Shown: positions 10,183 to 20,221 of the stretch, in pieces
Layout of the letters: every line of letters starts with the position of its first letter
How positions within the stretch are numbered: position 1 is the first letter of the stretch
DNA from: Micropterix aruncella
Taxonomy: Eukaryota > Arthropoda > Insecta > Lepidoptera > Micropterigidae
Direction: 5' to 3'
Assembly (NCBI GenBank): GCA_944548615.1
Contig: OX155963.1
Span: 31,523,985 to 31,587,984, forward strand
Length of the DNA stretch: 64,000 nucleotides
Program-made: the position numbers and the translations under genes
Notes under the pieces: generated by a model
Seen by the model: only the letters and a program-made list of their open reading frames with translations
The model's database searches: none
Told to the model about the DNA's origin: nothing

Positions 10183-10512
10183 CAATATTTTCAACATCGA
10201 TGTTTTATTTTTTGGAAAAAAAATAAGTGATAAAAATAATAATAAAAAAGAAGTGCTACAACTACGATGAAACTAAACACCATCAATTAGGAAAAATCCA
10301 CCCAGCCAATATATTCATTTCTATTATAGGCAATGCGCTCATCAGCATGTTGTTGTTGCATTTTTTAAAATCAAATGCAGTGCACTTTAATAATTTTTGG
10401 TTATCCGTACCTGATGCCTTCTTAATACCTCCCGACGATCCTTGCTGCCGTAGCGAGGCTAGTCGAAAAATAATTAGCAACTACAGTATTATATTAAATT
10501 TAGCAACTACTG
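10183..10512. other. Unassigned segment with a long chance frame
   Basis: A plus-strand frame opens at 10227 and runs to 10748, but it crosses the hAT-like end at 10513 and a LINE 3' UTR, so it is not a single gene. The part before 10513 (PANIFISIIGNALI region) is unrecognised. Confidence 0.25.
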
Positions 10513-10597
10513 CAGCGATTCCCAACCTTTTTGAGGCGATTACCCATAAAACGGGTTGGACATTTGCAAATACCCCCAAAAAAATTAATTTAAAAAT

Positions 10598-10741
10598 CAA
10601 ATCAGCTGTTTCATTTAATTTCTTCGGTTCCTTGATGTGTTTTCATAATCAATTATACATAACAGAAACTGAATGCAAAACCTTAACCTTTTGCTTATTT
10701 GATTCTGTCACCCAACTGGGACTAGCCCGTTCTAGTTTTAA
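10598..10741 (+). mobile_element. LINE-A 3' UTR fragment
   Basis: CCTTAACCTTTTGCTTATTT, then GTCACCCAACTGGGACTAGC and CCGTTCTAG, matches the 3' UTR of the LINE at 31850-33052 and 34734-35560, in antisense relation to 32890-33000. A further scrap is at 12430-12521. Confidence 0.6.
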
Positions 10742-10756
10742 TTATTGAGAAAATAT

Positions 10757-11375
10757 GACGATGTACCGAAATATGCATGTTTCTACAAGGATTACGTATA
10801 TAATGCGGACTGTGATCCATATGTATAAATTAACATGACGCGTAACGGTAATGGCGGGACGGCAATTACCGTGTCGTTAAAACATAATGTTATCTCATTA
10901 CGTCACGACCTTGGGATCTCACTTCTAATATGACAGCATGTATACGTACCTACAGTTATAGCCGGACACGAGAATTATGTTGAAACTACAGAATACTGTT
11001 ATTTCGGTATAAACACGGAAATACGCATGTTTCAACAAGGATTACGTATATAACTCGGACTGTGGTCCATACATATACATTAACATGATGCGTAACGGTG
11101 ATGGTGTGACAGTAGTACCGTGTCGTAATGTTAAAACATAATGTTATAATGTCATTAAAACATAATGTCATTACGTCATAGTCGGACGTAATAGTCGGAC
11201 GTATCATGTTGTAACTACAGTATACTGTTATTTCCGTTTTAAAACCGTAAGGAAAATGTTGATACATGTAATCGAGTAATGGAGTTTCAACAAAATTCCT
11301 TGTACTTCAACAAAATTACGATTGAAACATCGCTATTCTCTATAAAAAACCTAAATAACAAAATGGTAATTACTT
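10757..11375. repeat. ~260-bp unit in tandem duplicate, possible LTR
   Basis: Landmarks TATGACGATGTA, CAAGGATTACGTATATAA, TTAACATGACGCGTAACGG, AAACATAATGTTAT and ACTGTTATTTC occur twice about 260 bp apart (10757 and about 11013). A single unit is at 43222-43620, which follows an LTR-type integrase fragment by ~160 bp, so the unit may be part of an LTR. No reading frame. Confidence 0.5.
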
Positions 11376-11743
11376 TTCTCATTGCACCATTGTCGAAAAC
11401 CAACGTTCACACCTGAAGTTGTGGCAAATGGGACCAATATTTTCAAGGTATTTTTTTGCGATAATAATGGATACTACCCATTAATCTTTCGCTATAATGT
11501 GGCCAGTTGTGGGTTTTAGAAATCTATTTTTATTATGTTGTTTTCGTGAAGTCCAAGGAAATGTGCGTTGGCTTCAATGTCAGAAACTCGAAATATTCAT
11601 TCATCCACTGAAAATGGGCCTTAGCACCCAAGCTTTTACTTGGAAGCTTTTCAAATCAGGAAAATATTTGCTAGTAGAATGTGCTACTGATTACTTGACT
11701 ACTGATTAAATTTACTACTGATTACTAGATTACTCCACTTGGT

Positions 11744-12268
11744 TGATTCCAGATGGAGATGTACTTTCAAAACTGGTAGACAGGGGCAGAGGCTGCCTGC
11801 TGGGTACCTTTCCCGGTGCCTCGCCGTAAGGCGTTGGCTTCGGTCGGGCATGTTGGATTAGCTATACAGTAGATTTGTATTGTTTCTGATACCCCCTCCA
11901 CACGTTGGCGAATGTTCGTGTTACAGATTAGGTACCGTATAAGATGCGCATCTTCAAATAAAAAAAGACAGCCAGCTGACAGCTCTGAGCTGTCAAAAAC
12001 ACGTCAAAAATAGAAGAGGTGCGCAGAGATCGCAAGCGAGGCTCGCAGGCTGACAACCACAGCTCATATTTTTGTGGTGACGTTGGCATATCTGCCATAG
12101 GAGTTTTCCATATATGCTTCCTTAGTTTGTTACACCAACTTGCATACGAACATTCTTCAACGTGTGGAGGAGCCATTAGTTATCTACGCTCACCGCACGG
12201 GAGAAAGAACGATCACTATCGTTAAAACTTCCTGAGGTGACGAGTTCGCCCGTTGTAGTTGACAACTC
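11744..12268 (+). repeat. W665 retroposon-like repeat, 3' half, interrupted
   Basis: GAGATGTACTTTCAAAACTG, then CGCCGTAAGGCGTTGGC, and finally AACTTCCTGAGGTGACG with GTTGTAGTTGACAA, all match the 3' part of the intact copy at 19281-19945. A MITE splits it at 11895-12170. Confidence 0.6.
11895..12170. mobile_element. 276-bp MITE with ~25-bp inverted ends
   Basis: Left CCTCCACACGTTGGCGAATG with TTCGTG; right CGAACATTCTTCAACGTG with TGGAGG. The two are near-perfect reverse complements. It sits inside a W665 fragment whose sequence resumes on the far side. No clear target duplication. Confidence 0.6.
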
Positions 12269-12429
12269 TAACTCATATCTAACTCTACTCCACTTGTTAA
12301 GTGGAGAGTTATTTCATCTGTGAATGAGCAATTTTCTGATTCACTAACTAATCCCTAATAATTAGTGATTAGTTTTATTTATTTTATTTTAAGAATTAAT
12401 TACCATATAACATTGATTTTGCTTAGTGA

Positions 12430-12521
12430 AATAATAGGAACCGAATGGCAATACCTTAATCTTATGGTTATTTGATTCTGTCACCCAACTGAGCCTAGCC
12501 CGTTCTAGGGTGGACAGGGAC
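12430..12521 (+). mobile_element. LINE-A 3' UTR scrap
   Basis: TAGGAACCGAATGGCAA, then TTGATTCTGTCACCCAACTG and CCCGTTCTAGGGTGGACAGG, the same block as 34800-34890. Confidence 0.55.
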
Positions 12522-12756
12522 AGTTAAATAATTTGAACGGATTAGAATGATTTTATTTGTGACTGAATAGTGATCCAATATTTGTCTGAGTTTTACCCCT
12601 TTGAATATCCCATTTTACCCCTTTGGGGGTAATTACCTTCAGGTTGGGAATCTCTGTACTACAATATAATCAAAGTTGACATGGAAAATTAAAGTAATGA
12701 AACTGTCAAAACGACCGAATCGGCATTAAAGATATGTTAATAATTTGAAAACTTAC

Positions 12757-12844
12757 CGGCTGCGCATTCAGCTAAGCAGATGAAGAAAAAGATAGCGAAG
12801 ATTCTTGCCAGGAGGACTCCGCATTTGCTGTTCGTGGACTTCAT
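12757..12844 (-). CDS. First coding exon of a secreted or membrane protein (signal peptide)
   Basis: On the minus strand an ATG at 12844-12842 opens 29 codons, MKSTNSKCGVLLARIFAIFF then FICLAECAA, a textbook signal peptide: basic N-terminus, ~12-residue hydrophobic core, small residues (A-A) at the cleavage site. The exon ends G|GTAAGT at 12757/12756 in phase 1, the usual phase just after a signal peptide. Upstream, CTAATCTTTTTTTCTTC and TTTACTAG give a branch point, polypyrimidine tract and AG acceptor at 12878-12877, so this is an internal exon (12757-12876) with about 32 nt of 5' UTR. The rest of the gene must lie leftward on the minus strand, across or beyond the repeats; I could not find the next exon. 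The mature protein is therefore unknown. Confidence 0.6.
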
Positions 12845-13104
12845 CTTGCCGTCTTGTTAGGAAGTCGACCAAAAATCTAGTAAATAGAAGAAAAAAAGAT
12901 TAGTAAAGGAGAATGCCATTATTTGTATGGCCCTGAACCTACAACAAATCTTAAGACCAAACTTGAGAGTGGCATGTATATATTGAGGCATATTTTAGTT
13001 ATATTTTGAAACTTAATTATCACCTCAAATATCTGAGTGGTATTTCAATCGCATATATTTCAATTATTAGGTCGCTGATGAGTTAAATGTCCGTTAATAA
13101 TATT

Positions 13105-13416
13105 ATTGGGCCCGATTGCGTTTCTTTGTGAACTTAAACTAAAATTAGTTTCAGCGAACGAGATAGAGCAATACGTTTGAGCGGAATATGAAACGAACGA
13201 TCGTCGATAAAAACTACCTGTCGAACTTATACTCGTCCGAATAAATTTGAACACATATCGTGCGGTGTTAGATTCAGAAGCTTTATCTTCGGTGGCTAGT
13301 TTTAATTCAAAAAAGTGACCGTTCATTTCACAATTTCGTTCCAGCGTATTGCCCTGTCTCGTTCACACGAACTAATTTCCGATTCTAGTTCACGAAGAAA
13401 CGCGATCGAGCCTATT
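13105..13416. mobile_element. Foldback MITE with ~75-bp inverted repeats
   Basis: GGGCCCGATTGCGTTTCTTT (left) pairs with AAGAAACGCGATCGAGCC (right), and inward TTAGTTTCAGCGAACGAGAT with the reverse of ATTGCCCTGTCTCGTTCAC. The inverted ends continue for about 75 bp with mismatches, leaving a ~150-bp centre without a gene. Confidence 0.6.
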
Positions 13417-13759
13417 ATCTATATAATATTTATTAATATTAACACTTTATTTAAAAACAATAAAATTGTACTAAAGGCGGACTTAATGACGCAGACATGT
13501 TTTGCCAGTCAACCTATGGAATAATTATAAAATACATAAAAACACCAGTAGTGATTACTAATGATTGTCACTATCAGCTTTAGATCCCTTAATTAATGCT
13601 CAAAAGTCACTAATAAAGTAACGAATAAAAGCCCCTTAGGTTACGGTTGCCAAAAATCCCTTTAGGCGACCAATTATTTTAAGATTTCCAATTACTAGGC
13701 ATACGCCTATTATAAGTAACAAGTAAATGTAATAATAAATAAATAGTTTAAAAAAAAAC
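13417..13759. other. AT-rich spacer
   Basis: No gene or repeat partner found. Confidence 0.3.
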
Positions 13760-14141
13760 ACTAAAAACACGCTTTTGGGCTATGATACGATATTCTCACA
13801 CACACGCCTATGATACGATATTCGATCATGGAATGCCAGTGCCTATCTTCCGGCTTCATTATCAGACCTTGAAACCTAATCGTGGTCAAAGTTCATTCCT
13901 AGACTTTTCTAACAAGTCCAAACACAGCTATGATACGAAGTTCCATCATGAAGTTCCAGTTCATATCTTCCGACTCTATCATCAGATCAGTTCGACAGTA
14001 CCATATTATTGTATTGTCATCAGAACTACATACAGCTGCCAATTTTCATGACGCTACGATCCTAGGAAGATGGTTAAATTAGTCGCCTTAGATTCCATTA
14101 CATAGTTATATACAGGTCGATCTAATAAAAGCGTGTTAGTA
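13760..14141. mobile_element. ACACGCTTTT MITE, full copy
   Basis: Left terminus AAAAACACGCTTTT, right terminus AATAAAAGCGTGTTAGT, an inverted pair. Shared interior landmarks CTATGATACGA, CAGATCAGTTCGACAGTACC, ATACAGCTGCCAATTTTCAT and ACAGGTCGA recur at 15768-16547 and 40148-40411. Confidence 0.65.
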
Positions 14142-14189
14142 ATAAAAAATACGATTGCCGTTACAGAAAGTCAACTATTGTACTTATAA

Positions 14190-14560
14190 TTATTTTTATT
14201 ACGGTTTTTATGAAATATTTGTGGTCAATGTATTTATCCATATAGATACTATATGATAGATACTTTCATCCAGATAGATACTTTCATTTGACACTAAACA
14301 CGATAAATTTATGGTAATTTATTGACATTTTAACGTTTGGACATTTAGACAACTACTTACTTGATATTTGGACAGTGAAGGTAACTTATAACACTCGGGA
14401 TAACATAACGATTCCAACAGTATCACACACTCCTAAATCGGTTAAAGCTTTTAGAAGTTATGGTGGAATTAATAAACTGATAACATACAAACATTAATGC
14501 ACTCACACATTACACTCCTTTTTAGTTGGACCGTCTCGTGTAAAAATAGTAACAAATTTC
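14190..14560. repeat. Dispersed ~370-bp repeat, copy 1
   Basis: Shares GACATTTAGACAACTACTTA with CTTGATATTTGG, TAAATCGGT and ACACATTACACTCCTTTTT with 46220-46570. Ends are not clear and no frame is conserved. Confidence 0.5.
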
Positions 14561-14734
14561 TATTATACCCTCACACAGCGGCATATGATTAAAGCTCGCA
14601 TTATGACCACGCGCGCAGTTATAGCAATGCAACATTGTGTCCCCCATGAGAAAACCAAATTCGCCTAGCGACACTTTCGTTTTCTAGATGTCTGACTACA
14701 TATTAGAATATATACGGAATTTAAAGGTTGGCTT

Positions 14735-14880
14735 CTAACGAGGGGAATCCTCAACGGTCAACAGCACAGAATCGAAATTTTGTATAGCATTCAATTATGA
14801 ATGCACGCTCTAAGTTCCATTATGACATGGCTGCTGCGCCCACGGTTTGCTCGGGTCAGAGCATTTTAATAAAAGCTTAT
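14735..14880 (-). repeat. 118-bp-unit family, single unit
   Basis: CCTCAACGGTCAACAGCACAG, GACATGGCTGCTGCGCCCA and CAGAGCATTTTAATAAAAG match, inverted, the tandem array at 53610-54195. Confidence 0.5.
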
Positions 14881-15073
14881 TTTAAACATTATTTTTGCTA
14901 TTAACTTATTTTTAAATGTAAATAGGAGGAAGTTAACTAAATTATTAGTTTACTGTATCATCAATTAAGACTGTAGAGGCATTAATTTGTATGCGTGGAA
15001 TCACTACTAAGCACTTACGTCGTAAGTGTAAGCATCTTACGATGTATCACCGGATAAAATCATCAACTCATAC

Positions 15074-15141
15074 CTACGAGACGCCACTGCAATGAAAATT
15101 ACAAGAAAACTAAGCAATTTGATCCCTCGTGACATGGACAT
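15074..15141 (-). CDS. Second exon encoding a signal peptide
   Basis: On the minus strand an ATG at 15141-15139 (context CCAATATGTCC) opens MSMSRGIKLLSFLVIFIAVA then SR, another typical signal peptide of 22 codons. The exon stops at AG|GTATGAG (15074/15073) in phase 2. Its acceptor is TTTCTTCCTTCTTTTGTCC then GTTGAG, with AG at 15216-15215, so the exon spans 15074-15214. The frame also stays open upstream of the ATG to the acceptor. It differs in phase from the signal-peptide exon at 12757-12844, so the two cannot share one downstream acceptor in frame. Splicing one to the other gives about 36 more codons before a stop inside the second exon. Separate genes, alternative exons or one chance exon are all possible. 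Product not recognised. Confidence 0.45.
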
Positions 15142-15214
15142 ATTGGAAGAGCGTCTGATCGCTTCTTTCTGATGGTGTGGGGAAACCAGGCTTCCAATCT
15201 TACGTCGATTTTTC

Positions 15215-15767
15215 CTCAACGGACAAAAGAAGGAAGAAACACAAACATTAGTATTTAACCATTTATTAAGTATTTAATTAATGATGCAGAGACCTTTACT
15301 AATGAGCCGTTTGAGTGAAGAGAGAGAGAGTGATTTTATATATGAAAAATTGCGGTTTATAAAGCCAATATTTTAACGTTAAAAGTTCAGAATGACGTCA
15401 AGTTGTACATTCGTAAATTGAAGGAAACGTTTGAAAAAATGCTGAGCGCGAAAGACGCATTTATGAATTCTGGTTAATTATGTTATTAATGAGGTCAGAT
15501 AGAATTAATGTGAAAAATGTTACACGTGTGAATTAACGGTAGTCGCAAAATTATATATGTTGCTAAACGTTACAGACAGACCGATCCGGAGTGTGATTTT
15601 ACACTAATAACAATAAAAAACGCAAATCAGAATTTTTGGCGGGTACGAGACAAATCGAGGATATGTAGGAATATCAATCATTCAATGATTGATTTTTACC
15701 ATTCAATTAAATCATTCATTTATTCAATCATTCAATCATCCAACCGATCAAATAAATTAATAGTTAA
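15215..15767. other. AT-rich spacer with ATTCAATCATTC simple repeat
   Basis: No gene. 15672-15745 is a degenerate TCAATCAT-type simple repeat. Confidence 0.35.
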
Positions 15768-16547
15768 AAAAAACACTAAAAACACGCTTTTTATAAATGC
15801 ACGTAAAAACCACATCATCAGACCTTGAAACCCAATCGTGGTCAAATTTCATTCCAAGACATTTCTAACAAGTTACATTACATTTCTAACAAGTTACATT
15901 ACATTACATTTACATTACATTTTCGTCGTGTCCAATTGACGGCTAAAGACCGCTCTTAGACGTGTCAAAATAATTGGGTTATGTAGTAAGTTTCGTTACT
16001 ACTCTTTACTGAACATACATAGGTAGTCAAGAATTAACTACTAGATTGTCAAACTATAAATATAAATAATCAAAATAGAAGCCTAATATTTGAAGTAGTT
16101 AGTAATTCGAAAAGATACCTACGTAGTAAAATTATTTATCGTAATATTCAAATTGTCAGTAAAATATTAAATAATCAAATTAAATCTACGTTATGCATTT
16201 TAAACTAAAAGTACAGATATAAGATCATATAAAATAATCAGACAATAAGGCTCTACTTTTTTAAGTAATTTAAATGGGCACAATATTTCAAAAATCATGG
16301 CTCTCAAATTCGGCCAGATTATCGGCCAGATATAAGTCCAAACACAGCTATGATACGACGAAGTTCCAGTTCATATCTTCCGACTCCATCATCAGATCAG
16401 TTCGACAGTACCATATTATTGTATTGTCATCAGAACTACATACAGCTGCCAATTTTCATGACGCTACGATCCTTGAAAGATGGTTAAATTAGTTACCTTA
16501 GTTTCCATTACATAGTTACATACAGGTCGACCTAATAAAAGCGTGTT
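15768..16547. mobile_element. ACACGCTTTT MITE, copy split by an insertion
   Basis: Left part 15768-15872 matches the 13760 copy up to TTTCTAACAAG; the right part resumes at GTCCAAACACAGCTATGATA (16335) and runs to AATAAAAGCGTGTT. The intervening 15873-16332 is foreign. Confidence 0.6.
15873..16332 (-). mobile_element. Retroelement insertion with TTACA-type tail
   Basis: The left edge is TTACATTACATTTCTAACAA, then ACATTACATTTACATTACAT: on the minus strand a (TGTAA)n tail, so a minus-strand 5'-truncated retroelement. The body is AT-rich with no open frame. TTTCTAACAAG is duplicated at 15862 and about 15892, within the tail rather than across the insertion. Confidence 0.45.
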
Positions 16548-16574
16548 AAAAATTCAATCGGCATTACTCCCCCT

Positions 16575-17145
16575 GCAATACGTCCTGATGTCCTGGCTGA
16601 TTCAGAACGCCTAAAGGTGATAGGATGACCCAAGACAACTACTACATGGACAAGAACCACACCACCATCATCTCAAATCGCGAAAGTCGCTCATGAGTCG
16701 AACACAACCACTCCATGGCAGTCAATCATCAAGTCGCATAACTCAATGGAAGGCCTTATTTGACAAGGATGTTAAGGATCATAGGGATAGCACCGGAGTC
16801 CCATCTTCCTTTTACTACCTGGCGCAGTCTGAACAGACTGAGGGTTGGTGTGACAAGATGCCGAGCTAATAAAGTTCGCTGGGGCTACACTAAGAACCCA
16901 ATATGCATTTGTGGAACGCTGCAGTATGAAGACCCATCCGATTCTGCCCGCAACTGTCAACCTCCATCACACACCAAGATCTACAAGAAGCAAACGACAA
17001 GGCCATCCAGGCCGCATATTTTTTGGAAAGAAGGGTCCTACATTGGCACGGACACGTTAACGAACGAACGAATCATTCAATCAATCAATCATTTCGATCA
17101 AATTGATTTAGAGCTACATCACTCAAAGTCCTATCTGATGAGATA
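16575..17145 (+). pseudogene. C-terminal remnant of a non-LTR retrotransposon ORF2
   Basis: The frame around 16760-17146 reads LPFTTWRSLNRLRVGVTRC, then WGYTKNPICICGTLQ. This is the tail of a LINE polyprotein: the W-x-LNR-x-R-x-G segment, followed by a CxCG knuckle that should be completed by a histidine and cysteine. Here the frame is lost after CGTLQYED. Later NERIIQSINHFDQIDLEL resembles the family's final residues in shifted frame. The domain likely bound nucleic acid. No target duplication or tail was seen. Confidence 0.5.
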
Positions 17146-17287
17146 GAAAGATAACTTGGCAATTAGGATATTATTAAACACTAACGTTGGCACGCGGCTT
17201 CGCTCGCGTTATTTGCCTCACGTCTCACTATCAGAAAATATTGCGTCGTCGATAAGAGGGCATAATGATATGTACCTGGTCTAGCAC

Positions 17288-17693
17288 GGAGGTATCGAAT
17301 GGTTTCGTGCAGCTTGGCCGATAAGATCCAATGTGTTCTCGGGTCGGACTAATTCACGATTCAGCTCCTATTCAGCAGCCTCCCCGTGTGAGGGACTACC
17401 CCGGGAAGGACTCTCGCGTCAGAGGCTCATGGCTGGTGGATTGGTTTTCCCTGGGGATTGCCCTCCGGAGATACTGTACGGTTTGAGCGCCGTGCGGCGT
17501 CAGCCAATCGGCTGTGCACGCTGACTGAGTCTATTGAGCTACTGACTGAGCTAACTGAAGGAGTCAAAAGACTGTAGAAATATACTGTCTCCTATGCAGC
17601 GGGGGTGGATGTTGACTTGTTGTCATGCCATTCTTGAAACGACCTGTCCCGAGTGACATTACGGGCAAAGGACGCCCAGGTCCGCGATAAGTG
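17288..17693 (+). repeat. W665-related repeat, 5' part, divergent subfamily
   Basis: TCGAATGGTTTCGTGCAGC, CAGCCTCCCCGTGTGAGGG, GCGCCGTGCGGCGTCAGCC, then ATACTGTCTCCTATGCAGCG and GGTCCGCGATAAGTG align in order with 19281-19645. A closer relative is at 29712-30135. Near its start CACGATTCAGCTCC partly resembles a pol III B box. Confidence 0.6.
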
Positions 17694-18407
17694 AAATTAC
17701 AATTTGTTATTTTGTTCCGATTATAGTTAGGTATTTTTCGAATGTCGCGTCTAATTCCAATTATACTTTTAGTTTCTATTATTTGAATTTCCCAAAGACT
17801 TATTGTCTTCTTCATTACACAACTTTGCTTATTTGTGTAAATAATTATATGGTTTCTTTAATATTTATGTTTCCCTTGAGCTTTGAGAAATATTAATTAC
17901 TTTGTTTGCTCTTTCGCTACACAAAACTCTGTAATTACCTTTGAAATATTACTCATGTACCTATTTTCGATACTTAGAAAGTTGCGAGCACCAAGTTGCT
18001 ACCCAAAGAATTAAGATTTCTTGTCAATGTTAAAAAACAGTAACGTAGATATGCTAGACCATTGATTAAATATAGCATTAGGTTGCTCAACATCATAGTA
18101 CGTTTTGGTAACCTTTCTGCGCCGGCAACATGTAGGTGGCGCTGATAGCATTGCACGGCTAAGCTAATAGCAATTTATTTCGCCATCTCTAATAACATTG
18201 ATAATTTATGTTTTTTTATAAAGGACTGTTCGATTATGAAAACTCAATAATGTAGCTAATGATAACAATAATAAAATTCAATTATTAGTGCCATCTATCG
18301 CATTTTTTAAATAGGCTTATTACATGAGACAAAAAAAACGACGAGTTATAATACCATATTATTCAATCTGAACGTTAAAGTGCCTAATTATTACGTATTT
18401 AAACCTG
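17694..18407. other. AT-rich spacer with a small MITE-like repeat
   Basis: At about 18215-18335 (minus strand), a segment with ATAAAGGACTG and TAGTGCCATCTATCGCAT matches inverted copies at 51750-51920 and 55288-55440 (ATAGATGGCAT...CAGTCCTTTATAA). Otherwise nothing is recognised. Confidence 0.45.
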
Positions 18408-18995
18408 TATAATAAATAAATAAATACAAACGGAGCTGCCATGGAATTCACCGACCGGAGTCGGGCCCATCATAATACTATTTTTTACACTTCTGGGGGG
18501 TGATCAGTGGATTCCGGACTTACGAACCGGCTGTGGTAGGTTTAGGACAGCTGTCTTGCCACATGTGAGCGTTCACCTTGCCACCCATTCACTCCCCCTT
18601 CGAAGCCATAGAATTTGAGATGCGCAAATCGCAGTTTTAGATAATTTTTCTAAGAAAGAGTTGATTATTTTTCTGGAAAGGCCAAGATCTTTAAAGAGGT
18701 GAAATAGAGATTTAGCTGGCAGGCCACGAGCGCCAACTTCCACCGCGTGAAGGTGAACAGTGAAGCCGTTCCGGGTTACGGCATTTGCAAGATCATGGTA
18801 TTTATTTAATTTGTACTCGTGGTCTTTTGGGATATTTGATTCCCATGGAACAGTTAATTCTACAATAAGAGCCACCTTCCGAGATAGAGAGTAAAGAGTT
18901 ATATCTGGACGGAGGGCTGTGCATCCGAGACTTTCTGGGAATTTATACTGCTTAGAGACCGAATCAACCTCCAGAATCTAATCTGTAGCTTTCTC
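18408..18995 (-). pseudogene. Retroelement C-terminal domain with ELTVPWE motif
   Basis: On the minus strand the frame runs through KQYKFPESLGCTALRPDITL, then ALIVELTVPWESNIPKDHEY, KYHDLANAV and HAVEVGARGLPAKSLFHLF to about 18573, followed by a UTR and an ATTTATTTATTTATTA-like tail at about 18408-18420. RPD, ELTVPWE with a nearby K-Y, and EVG-x-RG resemble a PD-(D/E)xK nuclease-like layout found at the C-terminus of some animal retroelements. That fold assignment is from memory of the motif. The RT itself is missing, so this is a 5'-truncated copy. Next to its right edge a 27-bp segment (CTGTAGCTTTCTCGATTATT) is duplicated in tandem at 18980-19035. Confidence 0.5.
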
Positions 18996-19280
18996 GATTA
19001 TTGAGAAAGGTTCTGTAGCTTTCTCGATTATTGAGAATTAAACATTGTTTTTTTTTGTAAATGTTATTAAAATAATAAGAGGTATTATTTAAAAATTCGT
19101 TTGGTATTATATTATTATTTTATTTCGAGATATGATACAGTATAGGCATGTTTAGAGCGCCACTATAGTGCGCCGCTATACTACTATACCACGAACGCAA
19201 CCATACTGAACATCAGAGAATATTAATAATAGTTTGGAACTAGGTTGCGTTTCGTAGTAAATTCCTAGCTGTCAATCGTA

Positions 19281-19945
19281 TGGGAGTTAATGGACCCTTG
19301 CTGAGTTGACCACGAAGACCCATTCTGTTCAGGGTTGGTCACACTCACGGGTCAACACCTATCCGACGGCCTCCACGCATGAAGTGCGAGCCTGGGTAGG
19401 ACTCTGGCCTTATGGATATTTTCCCCCGGGAATCAACCTTCTGGCGCTCCTGGACGGTCTGCGCACCGTGCGGCATAAGCCAATCGATTGCGCACTCTGA
19501 CTAACAGTCGGGGGAGTCTGGAAGCAGTACTGTTTCCTATAGAGCGGGGGTGGTTGCGGACCTTACGGCGACTGCTCTTGAAACGACCATCGGCTACCCG
19601 ATCCTGGGTGAACAGCCGGGCAAAGGATGCCGTGGTCCGCGATAGATTCGGTATACACCGTTTCACCGCTTCGTAAGGGAGAGGACCGCGCAAGCGACCT
19701 CGAACTCGTAACCAATTGAGAGACCGGAGTAATCTGGTCGCAACTGGAAGTAAGAGCGTGAGTGTAAGCCCGCTGGGTAACACTCCAGGCTATCTCGCGG
19801 TTAAGGCGTTGGCCTCTTACGGGTTTGTGGCGGAGCTAGACGGTGGACTGTTTTGTCCGAGTCTTCTGCGCTCACTCCAGGGAGATAGAACGACTAATCG
19901 TTAAAACTTCCTGAGGTGACGGGCTCGCCCGCTGTAGTCGACAAC
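19281..19945 (+). repeat. W665 retroposon-like repeat, intact copy with target duplication
   Basis: A 665-bp GC-rich element with no plausible sense gene. It is flanked by CCTAGCTGTCAATCGTA (19264-19280) and CCTAGCTGTCAAATCGTA (19946-19963), a 17-18 bp direct repeat with one indel, as expected for target-primed retroposition. There is no poly-A tail. Near the left end TTGCTGAGTTGA (19298-19309) resembles a pol III A box and GGGTCAACACC (19349-19359) matches 9 of 11 B-box positions at tRNA-like spacing. Relatives: 11744, 17288, 29712/30541, 40461 and 46833/50001. The antisense strand holds a 116-codon open frame (19433-19783) of unknown meaning. Confidence 0.65.
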
Positions 19946-20221
19946 CCTAGCTGTCAAATCGTAATACTGCGTTGAGCAATCTAATACGCTTTATACTCAA
20001 TGACTAGACCGGCAATAGAAACATTTTAAGTTTTCAAAAAAATCTAAAACTGTTTGACTTTTTTACGATGAAATGGTATATAATTGATTTACATATAATG
20101 AAGTTTATTTCCATATTTTAGCATTTGACCTATCATAATGATTCAAAATAAAATTACAGTTTGAAAAACTAAAAATGCGCACTTTAATAGGAATGTGAAC
20201 TAAAAAGTTAAAATAATTTTG

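Larger units (their letters stand above)
10513..12656. mobile_element. Composite block bracketed by hAT-like terminal repeats
   Basis: The left boundary reads CAGCGATTCCCAACCTTTTT with GAGGCGATTACC. The right boundary, in reverse complement, reads CAGAGATTCCCAACCTGAAGG, then TAATTACC. Such CAGNGATTCCCAA ends are typical of hAT elements. I could not see a clean 8-bp duplication (AACTACTG before, TACTACAA after). The interior holds other repeats (LINE 3' UTRs, a 260-bp duplication, a W665 piece), so either a hAT collected insertions or two hAT ends are fortuitously paired. Confidence 0.35.

Noticed and set aside
10227..10748. A 173-codon plus-strand frame
   Set aside because: It crosses a hAT-like end and a LINE 3' UTR, so it is not one coding unit.
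10505..12664. 8-bp duplication AACTACTG / TACTACAA around the hAT-like block
   Set aside because: The two octamers do not match well enough to count as a target duplication.
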